From Betaproteobacteria bacterium (GTDB lineage: Bacteria; Pseudomonadota; Gammaproteobacteria; Burkholderiales; Casimicrobiaceae): 8,954 nucleotides of DNA. Positions within the stretch are counted from its first letter, which is position 1; each line of letters starts with the position of its first letter. Where the stretch lies: positions 1 through 8,954 of the forward strand of contig VBCZ01000315.1 in assembly GCA_005889025.1 (NCBI GenBank), given 5' to 3'. Below are positions 1 through 5,951 of the stretch, piece after piece. The position numbers were made by a program, and so were the translations under genes. The notes below the pieces were generated by a model. The model did not search any database. It was not told the origin of the DNA and worked only from the letters and a program-made list of their open reading frames with translations.

Positions 1-1
1 C

Positions 2-820
2 AGCGAGCTGACGCGCCACACGCCCGACGACGCGATCGTCGTAGTCGACACCGGCCACGCGGGTATGTGGATGGGCGGCATGTACGATCTCAATAGCGCG
101 AACCAGGATTACCTGCGTAGTGCGGGACATCTCGGCTGGGCGTTCCCAGCAGTCGTCGATCCCAAGCTCTTCCTCAAGGAAGTCGCCGGAACCGACGATC
201 ATTTCCGGCTCGACGAGTTCAACGATACGATGCGCTCGCGCATCGTCAGCGTCTTCTCGGAGGCGCTTGCGCAGTCGAAGATTCCCGCGCTCGACGTCGC
301 TGCGCGCTACGGAGAGCTGGGCGAAGCCTTGCGACCGCTGATCAATCCTCAAATGACGTCGAAGTACGGGCTCGAGGTCACGAGCTTCGTCGTCGAGAAC
401 GTCTCCGTCCCGGCGGAAGTCGAGCAGGCGATCGACAAGCGGTCGAGCATGGCCGCGGTGGGAAATCTCAACGACTATGTCAAGTTTCAGATGGCGCAGG
501 GCCTGGAAAAAGGCAACGGCGGCCCGGGCGGCATGGCTGCGGAAATGGCAGTGGGAATGGCTATGGCGCAGCAAATGATGAACCGGACCGGCGGCATACT
601 CGGCCCCCAGTCGACCCCCGGCGTCGAGGCTCCGACAAGCGCGTCCGGGTCGGCGGCAGCCGCGCCTGAGCTCATGACTCCCGCGCAGGTTGCGCAGATC
701 CTCGGTGTCGGCGAATCCGATGTCATCGCAAGTCTCGACTCGGGAGATATCAAGGGTAAGAAAATCGGGTCGCAATGGCGCGTAACCAAAGCCGCGGTCG
801 ATCAGTTTCTGCATTCCTGA
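2..820 (+). CDS. SPFH-domain protein (YdjI / 'virion core protein' type) with C-terminal helix-turn-helix; 5' end outside window
   Basis: The open frame runs from base 2 without a start, so the N-terminus is missing; the ATG at 65 is internal to coding-like sequence. The visible part matches the C-terminal half of YdjI-type SPFH proteins: a DPKLFLKEVAGT segment, an arginine-led amphipathic region with ARYGELGEAL, then YGLEV.SFVVENVSVP followed by EVEQAIDKRSSM and a Gly/Met/Ala-rich stretch (about 480-600). SPFH proteins scaffold membrane microdomains; Bacillus YdjI helps bring PspA to the membrane. About 45 residues from 667 to 817 look like a MerR/excisionase-type helix-turn-helix (TPAQVAQILGVGESDV, then IKGKKIGSQWRV). 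Such proteins more often end in a zinc ribbon or GYF-like module, so this tail is odd; it could bind DNA or act as a peptide-binding module. DUF4019 and zinc-ribbon genes follow. The family call is firm; the role of the tail is inference. Confidence 0.82.
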   Translation, partial: SELTRHTPDDAIVVVDTGHAGMWMGGMYDLNSANQDYLRSAGHLGWAFPAVVDPKLFLKEVAGTDDHFRLDEFNDTMRSRIVSVFSEALAQSKIPALDVAARYGELGEALRPLINPQMTSKYGLEVTSFVVENVSVPAEVEQAIDKRSSMAAVGNLNDYVKFQMAQGLEKGNGGPGGMAAEMAVGMAMAQQMMNRTGGILGPQSTPGVEAPTSASGSAAAAPELMTPAQVAQILGVGESDVIASLDSGDIKGKKIGSQWRVTKAAVDQFLHS

Positions 821-825
821 TCGAC

Positions 826-1263
826 ATGAGGCATCTCGTCGGATGGACCAGGCTGCTCTTCGCAGCCGTGCTTTGCATCGCATTTTCGGCTCACGATGTT
901 GCGTGGGCTCAGGATCCGCGGGCCACGCTCGTGCAAAAGACTGCACGCGACTGGCTCGCGGTGGCAGATCGCGGCGATGCGAACGCGAGCTGGAATGCGG
1001 CCGGGAAGCAGTTTCAGAATGCGATCACGGTCGAACGCTGGGCCGAGGGATTCAAGAGAAAGCGCCTGCCGCTCGGCGCCATCGTCGGCCGTACCACACT
1101 CTCGACGGAATTTACCCAGACCTTCGCCGGAGCGCCCGATGGCGATTACGCGATCGTATTATTTCGCACCAACTTCGCCAACAAGATCGACGGCGGCGAA
1201 ACGGTGACACTGCAACGTGAGCCGGACGGGATCTGGCGGGTTATCGGTTACTCCCTTCTCTAA
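826..1263 (+). CDS. Exported DUF4019-family protein
   Basis: A 145-residue protein. The start at 826, five bases after the previous stop, gives a clean signal peptide: a short n-region, hydrophobic LLFAAVLCIAF, and AWA before QD for signal peptidase cleavage near residue 28. An in-frame ATG at 775 would overlap the SPFH gene by 46 bases and spoil the signal. The mature part has the DUF4019 pattern: a helix ending in DWLAVADRGD, SWNAAGKQF, W..GF..KR.PLG, GAPDGDYAIVLFRT, then ETVTLQREPDG.WRVIGY. The family is small, periplasmic or exported, and of unknown function. Its fold may resemble NTF2-like or cystatin-like domains, but that is a guess. Tight spacing implies co-transcription with the SPFH gene. 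No strong ribosome binding site is visible, so translational coupling is plausible. Confidence 0.85.
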   Translation: MRHLVGWTRLLFAAVLCIAFSAHDVAWAQDPRATLVQKTARDWLAVADRGDANASWNAAGKQFQNAITVERWAEGFKRKRLPLGAIVGRTTLSTEFTQTFAGAPDGDYAIVLFRTNFANKIDGGETVTLQREPDGIWRVIGYSLL

Positions 1264-1279
1264 ACGCCGCTCACGCATT

Positions 1280-1296
1280 GCGCAGCAGCGCTGCGC
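1280..1296 (+). terminator. Perfect 7-bp GC hairpin after the DUF4019 gene
   Basis: GCGCAGC, loop AGC, GCTGCGC, starting 16 bases after the DUF4019 stop. The stem is strong but no T-run follows, so this may be a weak or Rho-assisted terminator, or an RNA 3'-end stabiliser, rather than a classical intrinsic terminator. Confidence 0.3.
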
Positions 1297-1357
1297 GTGG
1301 CCGACGAGTGGCGGCGAAGCCTTCAGGGGATGAGCTTTTGGGCGGGGGCAACCGCGA

Positions 1358-1363
1358 TATCAT
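1358..1363 (+). promoter_or_regulatory. Candidate -10 box (TATCAT) for a leaderless zinc-ribbon transcript
   Basis: TATCAT matches TATAAT at five of six positions and lies six bases before the ATG at 1370, so transcription would begin at or next to the start codon. No convincing -35 box is visible. The absence of a Shine-Dalgarno sequence before 1370 fits a leaderless message. Weak evidence. Confidence 0.22.
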
Positions 1364-1369
1364 TCCTTC

Positions 1370-2467
1370 ATGGCCGAAGAAGTCGCCCAACAGAAATTCG
1401 CATGCCCCGCGTGCGGCGCTGAAGCGGTGTGGAATCCGACCAAGCAAGCGTTGGTGTGCCCCTTTTGCGGGACCACGTCGCCGGCGCAGCTCGACACGAC
1501 CAGCGGCAAAATCGTCGAGCACGACCTCGTGTCCGCCTTGCGCGGAATCACCGACGACAAGCGTGGCTGGCAGACTGAAAAGCGCTATGTAAAATGTCGG
1601 AGCTGCCAGGCGATTTCGGTCCTGGATCCGGAGCGGCAGGCGCAGCGTTGCGAATTCTGCGGCTCGGCCGAGCTCGTGCCTTACGAGCAGACCAAAGATG
1701 CGTTTCGTCCGGAAAGCGTGCTGCCTTTCAAAGTCAGCGAGGAAAAGGCACGCGAAGGCATCCGAGCATGGTACGGGAAGCTTTGGCTGGCGCCGAATGC
1801 GCTCAAGCGCCGAGCACTCACCGACACGGTCAAGGGTGTTTACCTGCCGTATTGGACTTTCGACGCGTACGTCGACGCAACGTGGACCGCTGAAGCCGGC
1901 CATTACTACTACACCAACGAGTCCTACACCGACGGGAGCGGGCGCCTGCAGACGCGACAGGCGCAGCATGTGCGCTGGGATCCGGCAGCGGGCCGTCTGC
2001 AGCATTTTTTCGATGACGATCTCGTGTGCGCGACGGTGGGCGTTCACTCGGCGCTGCTGCGCGGCATCGAACCGTTCCCCACTGCGGAGCTTAAAGACTA
2101 CGATCCCGGCTTTGTGGCAGGCTGGGTCGTGGAACGCTACCAGATCGATCTTGTCGCCGCCGCAAAGACCGCTCGCGATGCCATGGACGCCAAGCTTCGC
2201 CAGCTTTGCGCCGAACAGATTCCCGGCGATACCTATCGCAACCTCGACGTGCGGTCAAATTATTCGGGACAGACCTTCAAGCACATCCTCGCCCCGATCT
2301 GGTTGCTCAGCTACAATTTCGGCGCGCGTGCATTCCAGGCTGTCATGAACGGCTATACCGGCGCAATCCAGGGTGAATATCCCAAGAGCTGGATCAAGGT
2401 GATGCTGCTGGTGATTGCGATCATCGTCGCGCTGGTCATCGCGCTTTCGCTCGGCAGTCACCGCTGA
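1370..2467 (+). CDS. Membrane-anchored double zinc-ribbon protein (TFIIB-type zinc ribbon, YdjG-like)
   Basis: A 365-residue protein. Two four-cysteine zinc ribbons sit at the N-terminus: C12-x2-C15 with C30-x2-C33, and C76-x2-C79 with C94-x2-C97. A middle region (about 100-335) contains YLPYWTFDA, an aromatic run YYYTNESYTDG and KHILAPIWLLSYNFG, which are typical of this family. One C-terminal transmembrane helix (about 344-361) ends in SHR, suggesting a cytoplasmic body with a tail anchor. Such proteins are often mislabelled as PriA helicase-like because of the ribbons, but no helicase motif is present. In Bacillus, YdjG (ribbons plus membrane segments) works with the SPFH protein YdjI and PspA. 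The SPFH gene two genes upstream supports an analogous membrane-integrity role here, which is inference. The start at 1370 lacks a clear ribosome binding site; the first ribbon begins ten residues later, so no shorter start is plausible. Confidence 0.85.
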   Translation: MAEEVAQQKFACPACGAEAVWNPTKQALVCPFCGTTSPAQLDTTSGKIVEHDLVSALRGITDDKRGWQTEKRYVKCRSCQAISVLDPERQAQRCEFCGSAELVPYEQTKDAFRPESVLPFKVSEEKAREGIRAWYGKLWLAPNALKRRALTDTVKGVYLPYWTFDAYVDATWTAEAGHYYYTNESYTDGSGRLQTRQAQHVRWDPAAGRLQHFFDDDLVCATVGVHSALLRGIEPFPTAELKDYDPGFVAGWVVERYQIDLVAAAKTARDAMDAKLRQLCAEQIPGDTYRNLDVRSNYSGQTFKHILAPIWLLSYNFGARAFQAVMNGYTGAIQGEYPKSWIKVMLLVIAIIVALVIALSLGSHR

Positions 2468-2481
2468 TACGGTCGGCGACG

Positions 2482-3210
2482 ATGAAAACGGCGATCGTAA
2501 CCGGTGTATCGCGGGGGCTCGGGGAGTCGCTCGCGGCGATGCTGCTCGAGCGAGGCTACGCCGTTACCGGCGTGGGCCGAGCGAGCAGCGCCAAGCTCGG
2601 CGGCGAGGACTACCGCTTCGTGCCGCTCGACCTCGCCGACGCGCCTGCCATCGAGGACGCGCTGAAGCCGGTGTTTCTCGATATAGCGCAATCGCGTCCC
2701 GAATCGGTGTGTCTCATCAACAATGCCGCTGCGGCTGGGCCGGTGGGCATCCTGGGCACGCTCGAGGACGCACAAGTACAGCGCTCGCTTGCCGTCAATC
2801 TGTTCGCGCCGATTGCCATCTCGAACCTGTTCTGCCGGATCTTCTCCAATTCATCCCTCGAGCGGCGCATCATCAATGTCTCTTCCGGCGCGGCGCAGAA
2901 TGCGCTGGTGGGCGGCGGCCCGTATTCGGTCGCCAAGGCTGGGCTCGAGATGCTGACCAAGCAGCTCGTCGCCGAGCACAGGGAACCGACGTTTATCGCG
3001 ATCACGATTCGCCCCGGGATTATCGACACAGGCATGCAGGTGTTCATGCGCGAACAGCCGCGCGACGTTCTGCCGAGCGTCGATCTCTTCCGCGGTTTTC
3101 ACCAAAGCGGTCAGCTCGTTTCCGCCGATGTGGTCGCGCGCAAGATCGTCGGAAAGCTGGTTGAGGCTGCGGTCGAAAACGGGAGAGTCTACGCCTACAA
3201 GGAACTTTAG
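2482..3210 (+). CDS. Short-chain dehydrogenase/reductase (SDR), sepiapterin- or benzil-reductase-like
   Basis: A 242-residue classical SDR of normal length. The N-terminal nucleotide-binding motif TGVSRGLG is at residues 7-14, and R33 after the second strand favours NADP(H). LDLAD is at 49-53 and the NNAA motif at 80-83. The catalytic residues are complete: N106, S135 (in NVSSGA), Y148 and K152 (PYSVAK). RPGIIDTGM follows as the usual post-catalytic loop. The TGVSRGLG start, the LINNAA segment and the DTGMQ tail resemble sepiapterin reductase and YueD-like benzil reductases, which reduce vicinal dicarbonyls; the substrate cannot be read from sequence. The gene starts 14 bases after the zinc-ribbon stop, so the two probably share a message, though a functional link is not evident. 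No strong Shine-Dalgarno is seen. Confidence 0.9.
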   Translation: MKTAIVTGVSRGLGESLAAMLLERGYAVTGVGRASSAKLGGEDYRFVPLDLADAPAIEDALKPVFLDIAQSRPESVCLINNAAAAGPVGILGTLEDAQVQRSLAVNLFAPIAISNLFCRIFSNSSLERRIINVSSGAAQNALVGGGPYSVAKAGLEMLTKQLVAEHREPTFIAITIRPGIIDTGMQVFMREQPRDVLPSVDLFRGFHQSGQLVSADVVARKIVGKLVEAAVENGRVYAYKEL

Positions 3211-3225
3211 CTCGTCATCAGAAGG

Positions 3226-3240
3226 CCGAACCGCGTTCGG
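3226..3240. terminator. 6-bp hairpin between convergent genes
   Basis: CCGAAC, loop CGC, GTTCGG, in the 70-base gap between the convergent SDR and lipoprotein genes. A flanking ATCA/TGAT pair could extend it across an internal loop. It has no T-run on either side, so it is only a weak bidirectional terminator candidate. Confidence 0.22.
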
Positions 3241-3280
3241 ATGATCGCAGACAACGACGCCGATCAAGTCATCGAAGGGG

Positions 3281-3682
3281 TCACTCGCCCAAGGGCGTTG
3301 CGGGCAACCGCTGCAGCCGATAGTTGAGGATCGCAGCGACCGGGCCAGCTTCCCACGTCAAGCAATAAGTCTGCGCCCGGTCGGCCATGAAATCGCCGGC
3401 TTCTTCCCCGGTGCGCATCACGCTCACGGGAAGGATGATCGCATTTGCCTCGTGAAACTGAACATTGAAAGCGACCTGCGGCTCGACGTTGAAGCGATAG
3501 CCGATTCGTTCGCCTGGCTGCAGTTCGATGCATTCCTGGTAGATGGCGTAGGGAGCAATCTCGACACCGGTGACGACCTTGGCCGCGTCAAGGCGATTTG
3601 CCTCGGTCGCGCACGACGCAAGCGCCAGCGCGACGAGTGGTGCGGCGAGCACTCGGCGACGGTCGCGCATCGCTTTACACAT
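3281..3682 (-). CDS. Small outer-membrane-type lipoprotein of unknown function
   Basis: A 133-residue protein from the ATG at 3682, which shares one base with the stop of the acetyltransferase gene (TGATG) and so suggests translational coupling. An ATG at 3670 (MRDRRR) is an equally possible start. Either gives a lipoprotein signal: RRR, hydrophobic LAAPLVALA, and lipobox LASC with the cysteine at residue 24. The +2 residue is alanine, not aspartate, so outer-membrane sorting is expected. The mature part is beta-rich, with GERIGYRFNVEP, VAFNVQFHEAN and a late YCLTWEAGP followed by LNYRLQR. This alternation resembles a small GOLD-like beta-sandwich that ends with an aromatic-Cys-Leu-x-Trp strand; I offer that as a fold guess only. 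Two other cysteines (in YQEC and TYC) could form a disulfide. I recognise no named family. Confidence 0.72.
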   Translation of the reverse strand: MCKAMRDRRRVLAAPLVALALASCATEANRLDAAKVVTGVEIAPYAIYQECIELQPGERIGYRFNVEPQVAFNVQFHEANAIILPVSVMRTGEEAGDFMADRAQTYCLTWEAGPVAAILNYRLQRLPATPLGE

Positions 3683-4269
3683 CAGGAGCGCAGGCGCCTC
3701 CGGCGCAACCGCCAGTCCTCGACCAGGAGTGCCCATCGAACGTGATCGCGCCAGCGGCCGGCGATTTTCGCGTAGCGGCGGGAAAAGCCTTCTCGTCTGA
3801 AACCGGCGCGCCGCACCAACGACGACGAGCGCTTGTTGCCGGGCTGGACGTTCACTTCGATGCGATGCAGACGCAGCTTGCCGAACGCGATGCGAATTGC
3901 CAGTGCAAGTCCCTCGGACATGTAGCCCTCACCGGCGTGCGGCGCGAGCGCGTAGTAGCCGAGAAAAGCCGATTGCAACGCGCCGCGGAGGATCTCGCTG
4001 AAATTCAAGACACCGGCCAGCGCATGGTCCTCGCGGCGGCAAACGATCAACCCTACGTGCGTCGCGAGATGCGCATCGCGCGATCGCCGTCCTGCAAACA
4101 GCCGCACGTATGTCGCAAATCGCGCCCGGCTCGAGGGCGCCTGCACCCACTGCCCATGCAGCATTCGGCTTGCTTTGACGGCGGCGGTGAAAGCTGCCGC
4201 GTCCGCCAACCGCGGGCGGCGCAGGTAAACGCGCTCGCCCACGATAAGGGCGTTCCTAGGCGCTGGCAT
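3682..4269 (-). CDS. GNAT-family N-acetyltransferase, RimJ/RimL-like
   Basis: A 195-residue protein of the length usual for RimJ/RimL relatives. The N-terminus has GERVYLRRPRLADA, the typical opening strand of this subgroup. GVLNFSEI at 86-93 is the central strand, GYYALAP at 104-110 precedes the acetyl-CoA pyrophosphate loop, and PHAGEGYMSEGL at 110-121 supplies the glycine-rich loop and helix. RIEVNVQPGNKRSSSLVRRAGF and REGFSRRYAKIAGRWRDH follow as the C-terminal motif B and the RimJ signature. RimJ and RimL acetylate the N-termini of ribosomal proteins S5 and L7/L12; relatives modify other amines, so the exact substrate is open. The last residues are very arginine-rich (RLRRRRLRS). Its stop overlaps the lipoprotein start, and it diverges from the ferredoxin-NADP reductase gene across 32 bases. 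Confidence 0.88.
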   Translation of the reverse strand: MPAPRNALIVGERVYLRRPRLADAAAFTAAVKASRMLHGQWVQAPSSRARFATYVRLFAGRRSRDAHLATHVGLIVCRREDHALAGVLNFSEILRGALQSAFLGYYALAPHAGEGYMSEGLALAIRIAFGKLRLHRIEVNVQPGNKRSSSLVRRAGFRREGFSRRYAKIAGRWRDHVRWALLVEDWRLRRRRLRS

Positions 4270-4275
4270 AATCCG

Positions 4276-4284
4276 ATTTTAGCA
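4276..4284 (-). promoter_or_regulatory. Extended -10 box (TGC-TAAAAT) for the acetyltransferase gene
   Basis: Read on the minus strand, TGC-TAAAAT is an extended -10 element (five of six matches to TATAAT) ending six bases before the ATG at 4269. Transcription would start at the first codon, giving a leaderless message, as also suggested for 1370. No good -35 box is needed for an extended -10. Moderate to weak evidence. Confidence 0.3.
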
Positions 4285-4301
4285 AGCGGGACATTTCGCC
4301 G

Positions 4302-5057
4302 ATGAGCAAGTGGGTGGAAGGCAAGGTCGCGGGCAAGCATCAATGGTCCGAGCGGCTGTTCTCGCTGCAGGTCGCCGCGCCAGAAGTTACCTTCATCGCC
4401 GGCCAGTTCGCGCGCCTGGGCCTTCCGGCGCCGCCTGGGGCGAAGGAGCCCATGCTTGGCCGCCCCTATTCCTTTGTCAATCCGCCCCAAAGCGCCCCGC
4501 ACGAGTTCTATTTCAACGTTCTTCCGGAAGGGCCGCTCTCGCCACGGCTAGCCTCTCTCGCGCCCGGCGATCCGGTGTGGCTGCTCGAGCGCGCGAACGG
4601 CTTTTTCAGCATGCCCGAAGTGCCCGATGCCGCAGCGCTGTGGTGTCTCGCCACGGGCACCGGCCTGGGACCATTTCTGGCGATCCTGCGAACCGATGAT
4701 CCCTGGGAAAAGTTCGAGCGAGTGGTGCTGGTGCACGCGGTTCGTTACGCGCGAGATCTTTCCTATTCCGATACGATCGCACGTATCTCAGCGCAGCGAG
4801 CGGGACAGTTCAGCTTTGTTCCCTTTGTCAGTCGGGAAGCGCAGCATGGCGCGATTCGCGGCCGCATTCCCGAGGCGATCGCCGACGGCAGGCTCGAAGC
4901 GCAAGCTGGCGTGCCCCTTACCGCGGAGAACGCGCACGCAATGCTGTGCGGCAATCCCGAGATGGTTCGGGACACCCAAAGCGTGCTGGAACGCCGGGGC
5001 ATGCGCCGCCACCGCCGTCGCGAGCCGGGGCACGTGACATTGGAGACATATTGGTAG
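4302..5057 (+). CDS. fpr: Ferredoxin/flavodoxin-NADP(+) reductase
   Basis: A 251-residue protein, the usual size for bacterial Fpr enzymes, which move electrons between NADPH and ferredoxin or flavodoxin in the cytoplasm via FAD. The FAD-binding motif RPYSFVN is at 54-60, with the phosphate-binding GPLS at 77-80. The NADP-binding glycine motif GTGLGPF is at 119-125, CGNPEM is at 216-221, and the C-terminus is GMRRHRRREPGHV followed by a tail ending in YW. That aromatic end, stacking on the FAD, and the arginine cluster (NADP phosphate binding) are typical of the proteobacterial subclass. It stands alone, divergent from the acetyltransferase gene and convergent with the FKBP gene. The stop codon TAG is the first element of the 90-base repeat described below. 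Such enzymes often support oxidative-stress defence or iron-sulfur cluster assembly; the local sequence gives no clue to regulation. Confidence 0.93.
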   Translation: MSKWVEGKVAGKHQWSERLFSLQVAAPEVTFIAGQFARLGLPAPPGAKEPMLGRPYSFVNPPQSAPHEFYFNVLPEGPLSPRLASLAPGDPVWLLERANGFFSMPEVPDAAALWCLATGTGLGPFLAILRTDDPWEKFERVVLVHAVRYARDLSYSDTIARISAQRAGQFSFVPFVSREAQHGAIRGRIPEAIADGRLEAQAGVPLTAENAHAMLCGNPEMVRDTQSVLERRGMRRHRRREPGHVTLETYW

Positions 5058-5143
5058 CCGCGCGAGCCACCCGGCGCGGGGCCCCACGCGGAGCGTGGGG
5101 ATCGACGGGGAATTGCGAGTCGCGGCTTGAGGCCGACAACTCG
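5054..5143 (+). repeat. Repeat unit A, copy 1 (90 bases, starting at the fpr stop codon)
   Basis: Matches 7652-7741 base for base except at 5091 (G here, A there). The match begins one base before the TAG stop of fpr, so the whole unit is downstream of the gene and oriented with it. It contains an 8-bp hairpin: arms 5082-5089 (CCCCACGC) and 5093-5100 (GCGTGGGG) with triloop GGA. A conserved block GGGGAATTGCGAGTCG follows at 5107-5122, then GAGGCCGACAACTCG. No transposase is nearby. The unit may serve as a 3'-end RNA structure or a REP-like mobile repeat; no T-run follows the hairpin. Confidence 0.9.
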
Positions 5144-5188
5144 ATAGCTAATATTGCGTTGACCGTAGAGGAGGCCGAGGCGCGAGCC
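5129..5188 (+). repeat. Repeat unit B, copy 1 (60 bases)
   Basis: Begins GAGGCCGACAAC, overlapping the tail of unit A, and ends GAGGAGGCCGAGGCGCGAGCC. Its two ends resemble those of the units at 7836-7892 and 7893-7952, while the central 25-30 bases differ. The last eight bases are also the start of the next A-type fragment, so A and B units interlock. Confidence 0.6.
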
Positions 5189-5216
5189 ACCCGGCGCGGG
5201 GCCCCACGACGCGTGG
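5181..5216 (+). repeat. Truncated unit A fragment
   Basis: Bases 5181-5208 are identical to 5061-5088, the first part of unit A. The sequence then diverges but still folds: CCACG (5204-5208), loop ACG, CGTGG (5212-5216). The rest of unit A is missing. A further short inverted repeat, GGAGG/CCTCC (5215-5219 and 5226-5230), lies at its end and could terminate transcription weakly from either side. Nothing else is recognisable before the FKBP stop at 5269. Confidence 0.7.
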
Positions 5217-5268
5217 AGGTCGTATCCTCCTCTGCGTCACCGAGCCTCCGCACAGCCGCGCTATGCGG

Positions 5269-5730
5269 TCAGCGTTTGACCTCGAGCAGCTCCACGTCGA
5301 AGATCAGCGCAGCGTCGGGCGGTATGACGCCGCCGGCACCACGGCTGCCATAGGCCATGCTCGACGGAATGACCAGCGTGCGTTGCCCACCGACCTTCAT
5401 TCCCACGACCCCTTCGTCCCATCCGCGGATCACCCGGCCCTCGCCGAGGAAGAATCCAAACGGAACCTGGCGATCGCGCGACGAATCGAATTTGGCGCCT
5501 TTGTTCTCGGGCGCGGCCGGATCGTACAACCATCCGGTGTAGTGGACAACGACCGCCACGCCTTTGGTGGCTTCGGCACCATTCCCGAGTTTTACGTCAA
5601 TCTTTTTTAATTCAGTCACTTTGGCATCCGTCTTGCTGGAAGTAGGAGCCGGCGCTGGCTGCGCCCCAGCGGGCACAAGTGTGGCAAATGAAAGAACCGC
5701 AATCGCCGCAATGAGCCAGATAGAGTGCAT
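5269..5730 (-). CDS. Exported FKBP-type peptidyl-prolyl cis-trans isomerase
   Basis: A 153-residue protein from the ATG at 5730, chosen because it opens directly into a signal peptide (LIAAIAVLSFATLVPAGA, cleavage likely before QPAP). An upstream in-frame ATG at 5805 would add 25 polar residues in front of it. The mature protein is one FKBP domain catalysing cis-trans isomerisation of Xaa-Pro bonds in the periplasm. The binding-pocket residues of human FKBP12 have counterparts: Y64 in VHYTGW, F81 and D82 in KFDSS, V100/I101 and W104 in VIRGWDEG, and Y127 in AYG; GVIPPDAAL and FDVELLEV close the domain. It carries a short bacterial insertion (YDPAAPENKG) between the first strands. It is a monocistronic minus-strand gene convergent with fpr and divergent from the PilZ gene. 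The family is firm; the in vivo client is unknown. Confidence 0.92.
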   Translation of the reverse strand: MHSIWLIAAIAVLSFATLVPAGAQPAPAPTSSKTDAKVTELKKIDVKLGNGAEATKGVAVVVHYTGWLYDPAAPENKGAKFDSSRDRQVPFGFFLGEGRVIRGWDEGVVGMKVGGQRTLVIPSSMAYGSRGAGGVIPPDAALIFDVELLEVKR

Positions 5731-5829
5731 AAGATTGTCTGTTCCATCTCCCCGAGCCTTGGAGTTTGTGCGTGGACTCGGATGCGATGACGTTGAAAGA
5801 TGCAAATGGTACGCTAATTCATTTGGTTT

Positions 5830-5858
5830 TTGCGCTGGATGCGGTTTTCCGCTATAAC
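5830..5858 (+). promoter_or_regulatory. Candidate sigma-70 promoter of the PilZ gene
   Basis: TTGCGC (5830-5835, three of six) and TATAAC (5853-5858, five of six) are separated by exactly 17 bases. Transcription would start near 5865, leaving an 85-90 base leader before the ATG at 5952. The -10 box is good and the -35 box poor. Confidence 0.4.
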
Positions 5859-5868
5859 TTGATTTCCG

Positions 5869-5890
5869 TCAACCGGGCAGAAACGGTTGA
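5869..5890. promoter_or_regulatory. 7-bp inverted repeat just downstream of the predicted start of transcription
   Basis: TCAACCG (5869-5875) and CGGTTGA (5884-5890) are perfect inverted repeats separated by eight bases. The position, about +5 to +26 from the predicted start, fits either an operator bound by a dimeric regulator or a leader RNA hairpin. No known regulator consensus is assigned. Confidence 0.4.
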
Positions 5891-5951
5891 TGGAGCACGC
5901 ATGACCCCGATCACTGGCAATGGTCCAGGCAACCGCCGGTAGGCGCCACCG

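Noticed and set aside
1370..1670. Zinc ribbons taken as evidence for a PriA-like helicase or transcription factor
   Set aside because: No Walker or helicase motifs and no DNA-binding domain follow; the C-terminal membrane anchor places it with YdjG-like proteins.
1271..2047. 258-codon minus-strand open frame opposite the zinc-ribbon gene
   Set aside because: It is antisense to a gene with two intact zinc ribbons and a membrane anchor; its own product shows no domain and has the composition expected of an antisense shadow.
3453..3745. Plus-strand open frames opposite the lipoprotein gene
   Set aside because: The minus strand has a lipobox, stop-start coupling and a beta-pattern mature region; the plus-strand frames have none of these.
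5054..5216. CRISPR-like array
   Set aside because: Repeat units are long, unequal, degenerate and interlocking, with no regular unique spacers and no cas genes.
5901..5942. 13-codon upstream open frame before the PilZ gene
   Set aside because: Too short to support on sequence alone; it shows no regulatory codon run such as repeated rare or same-amino-acid codons.
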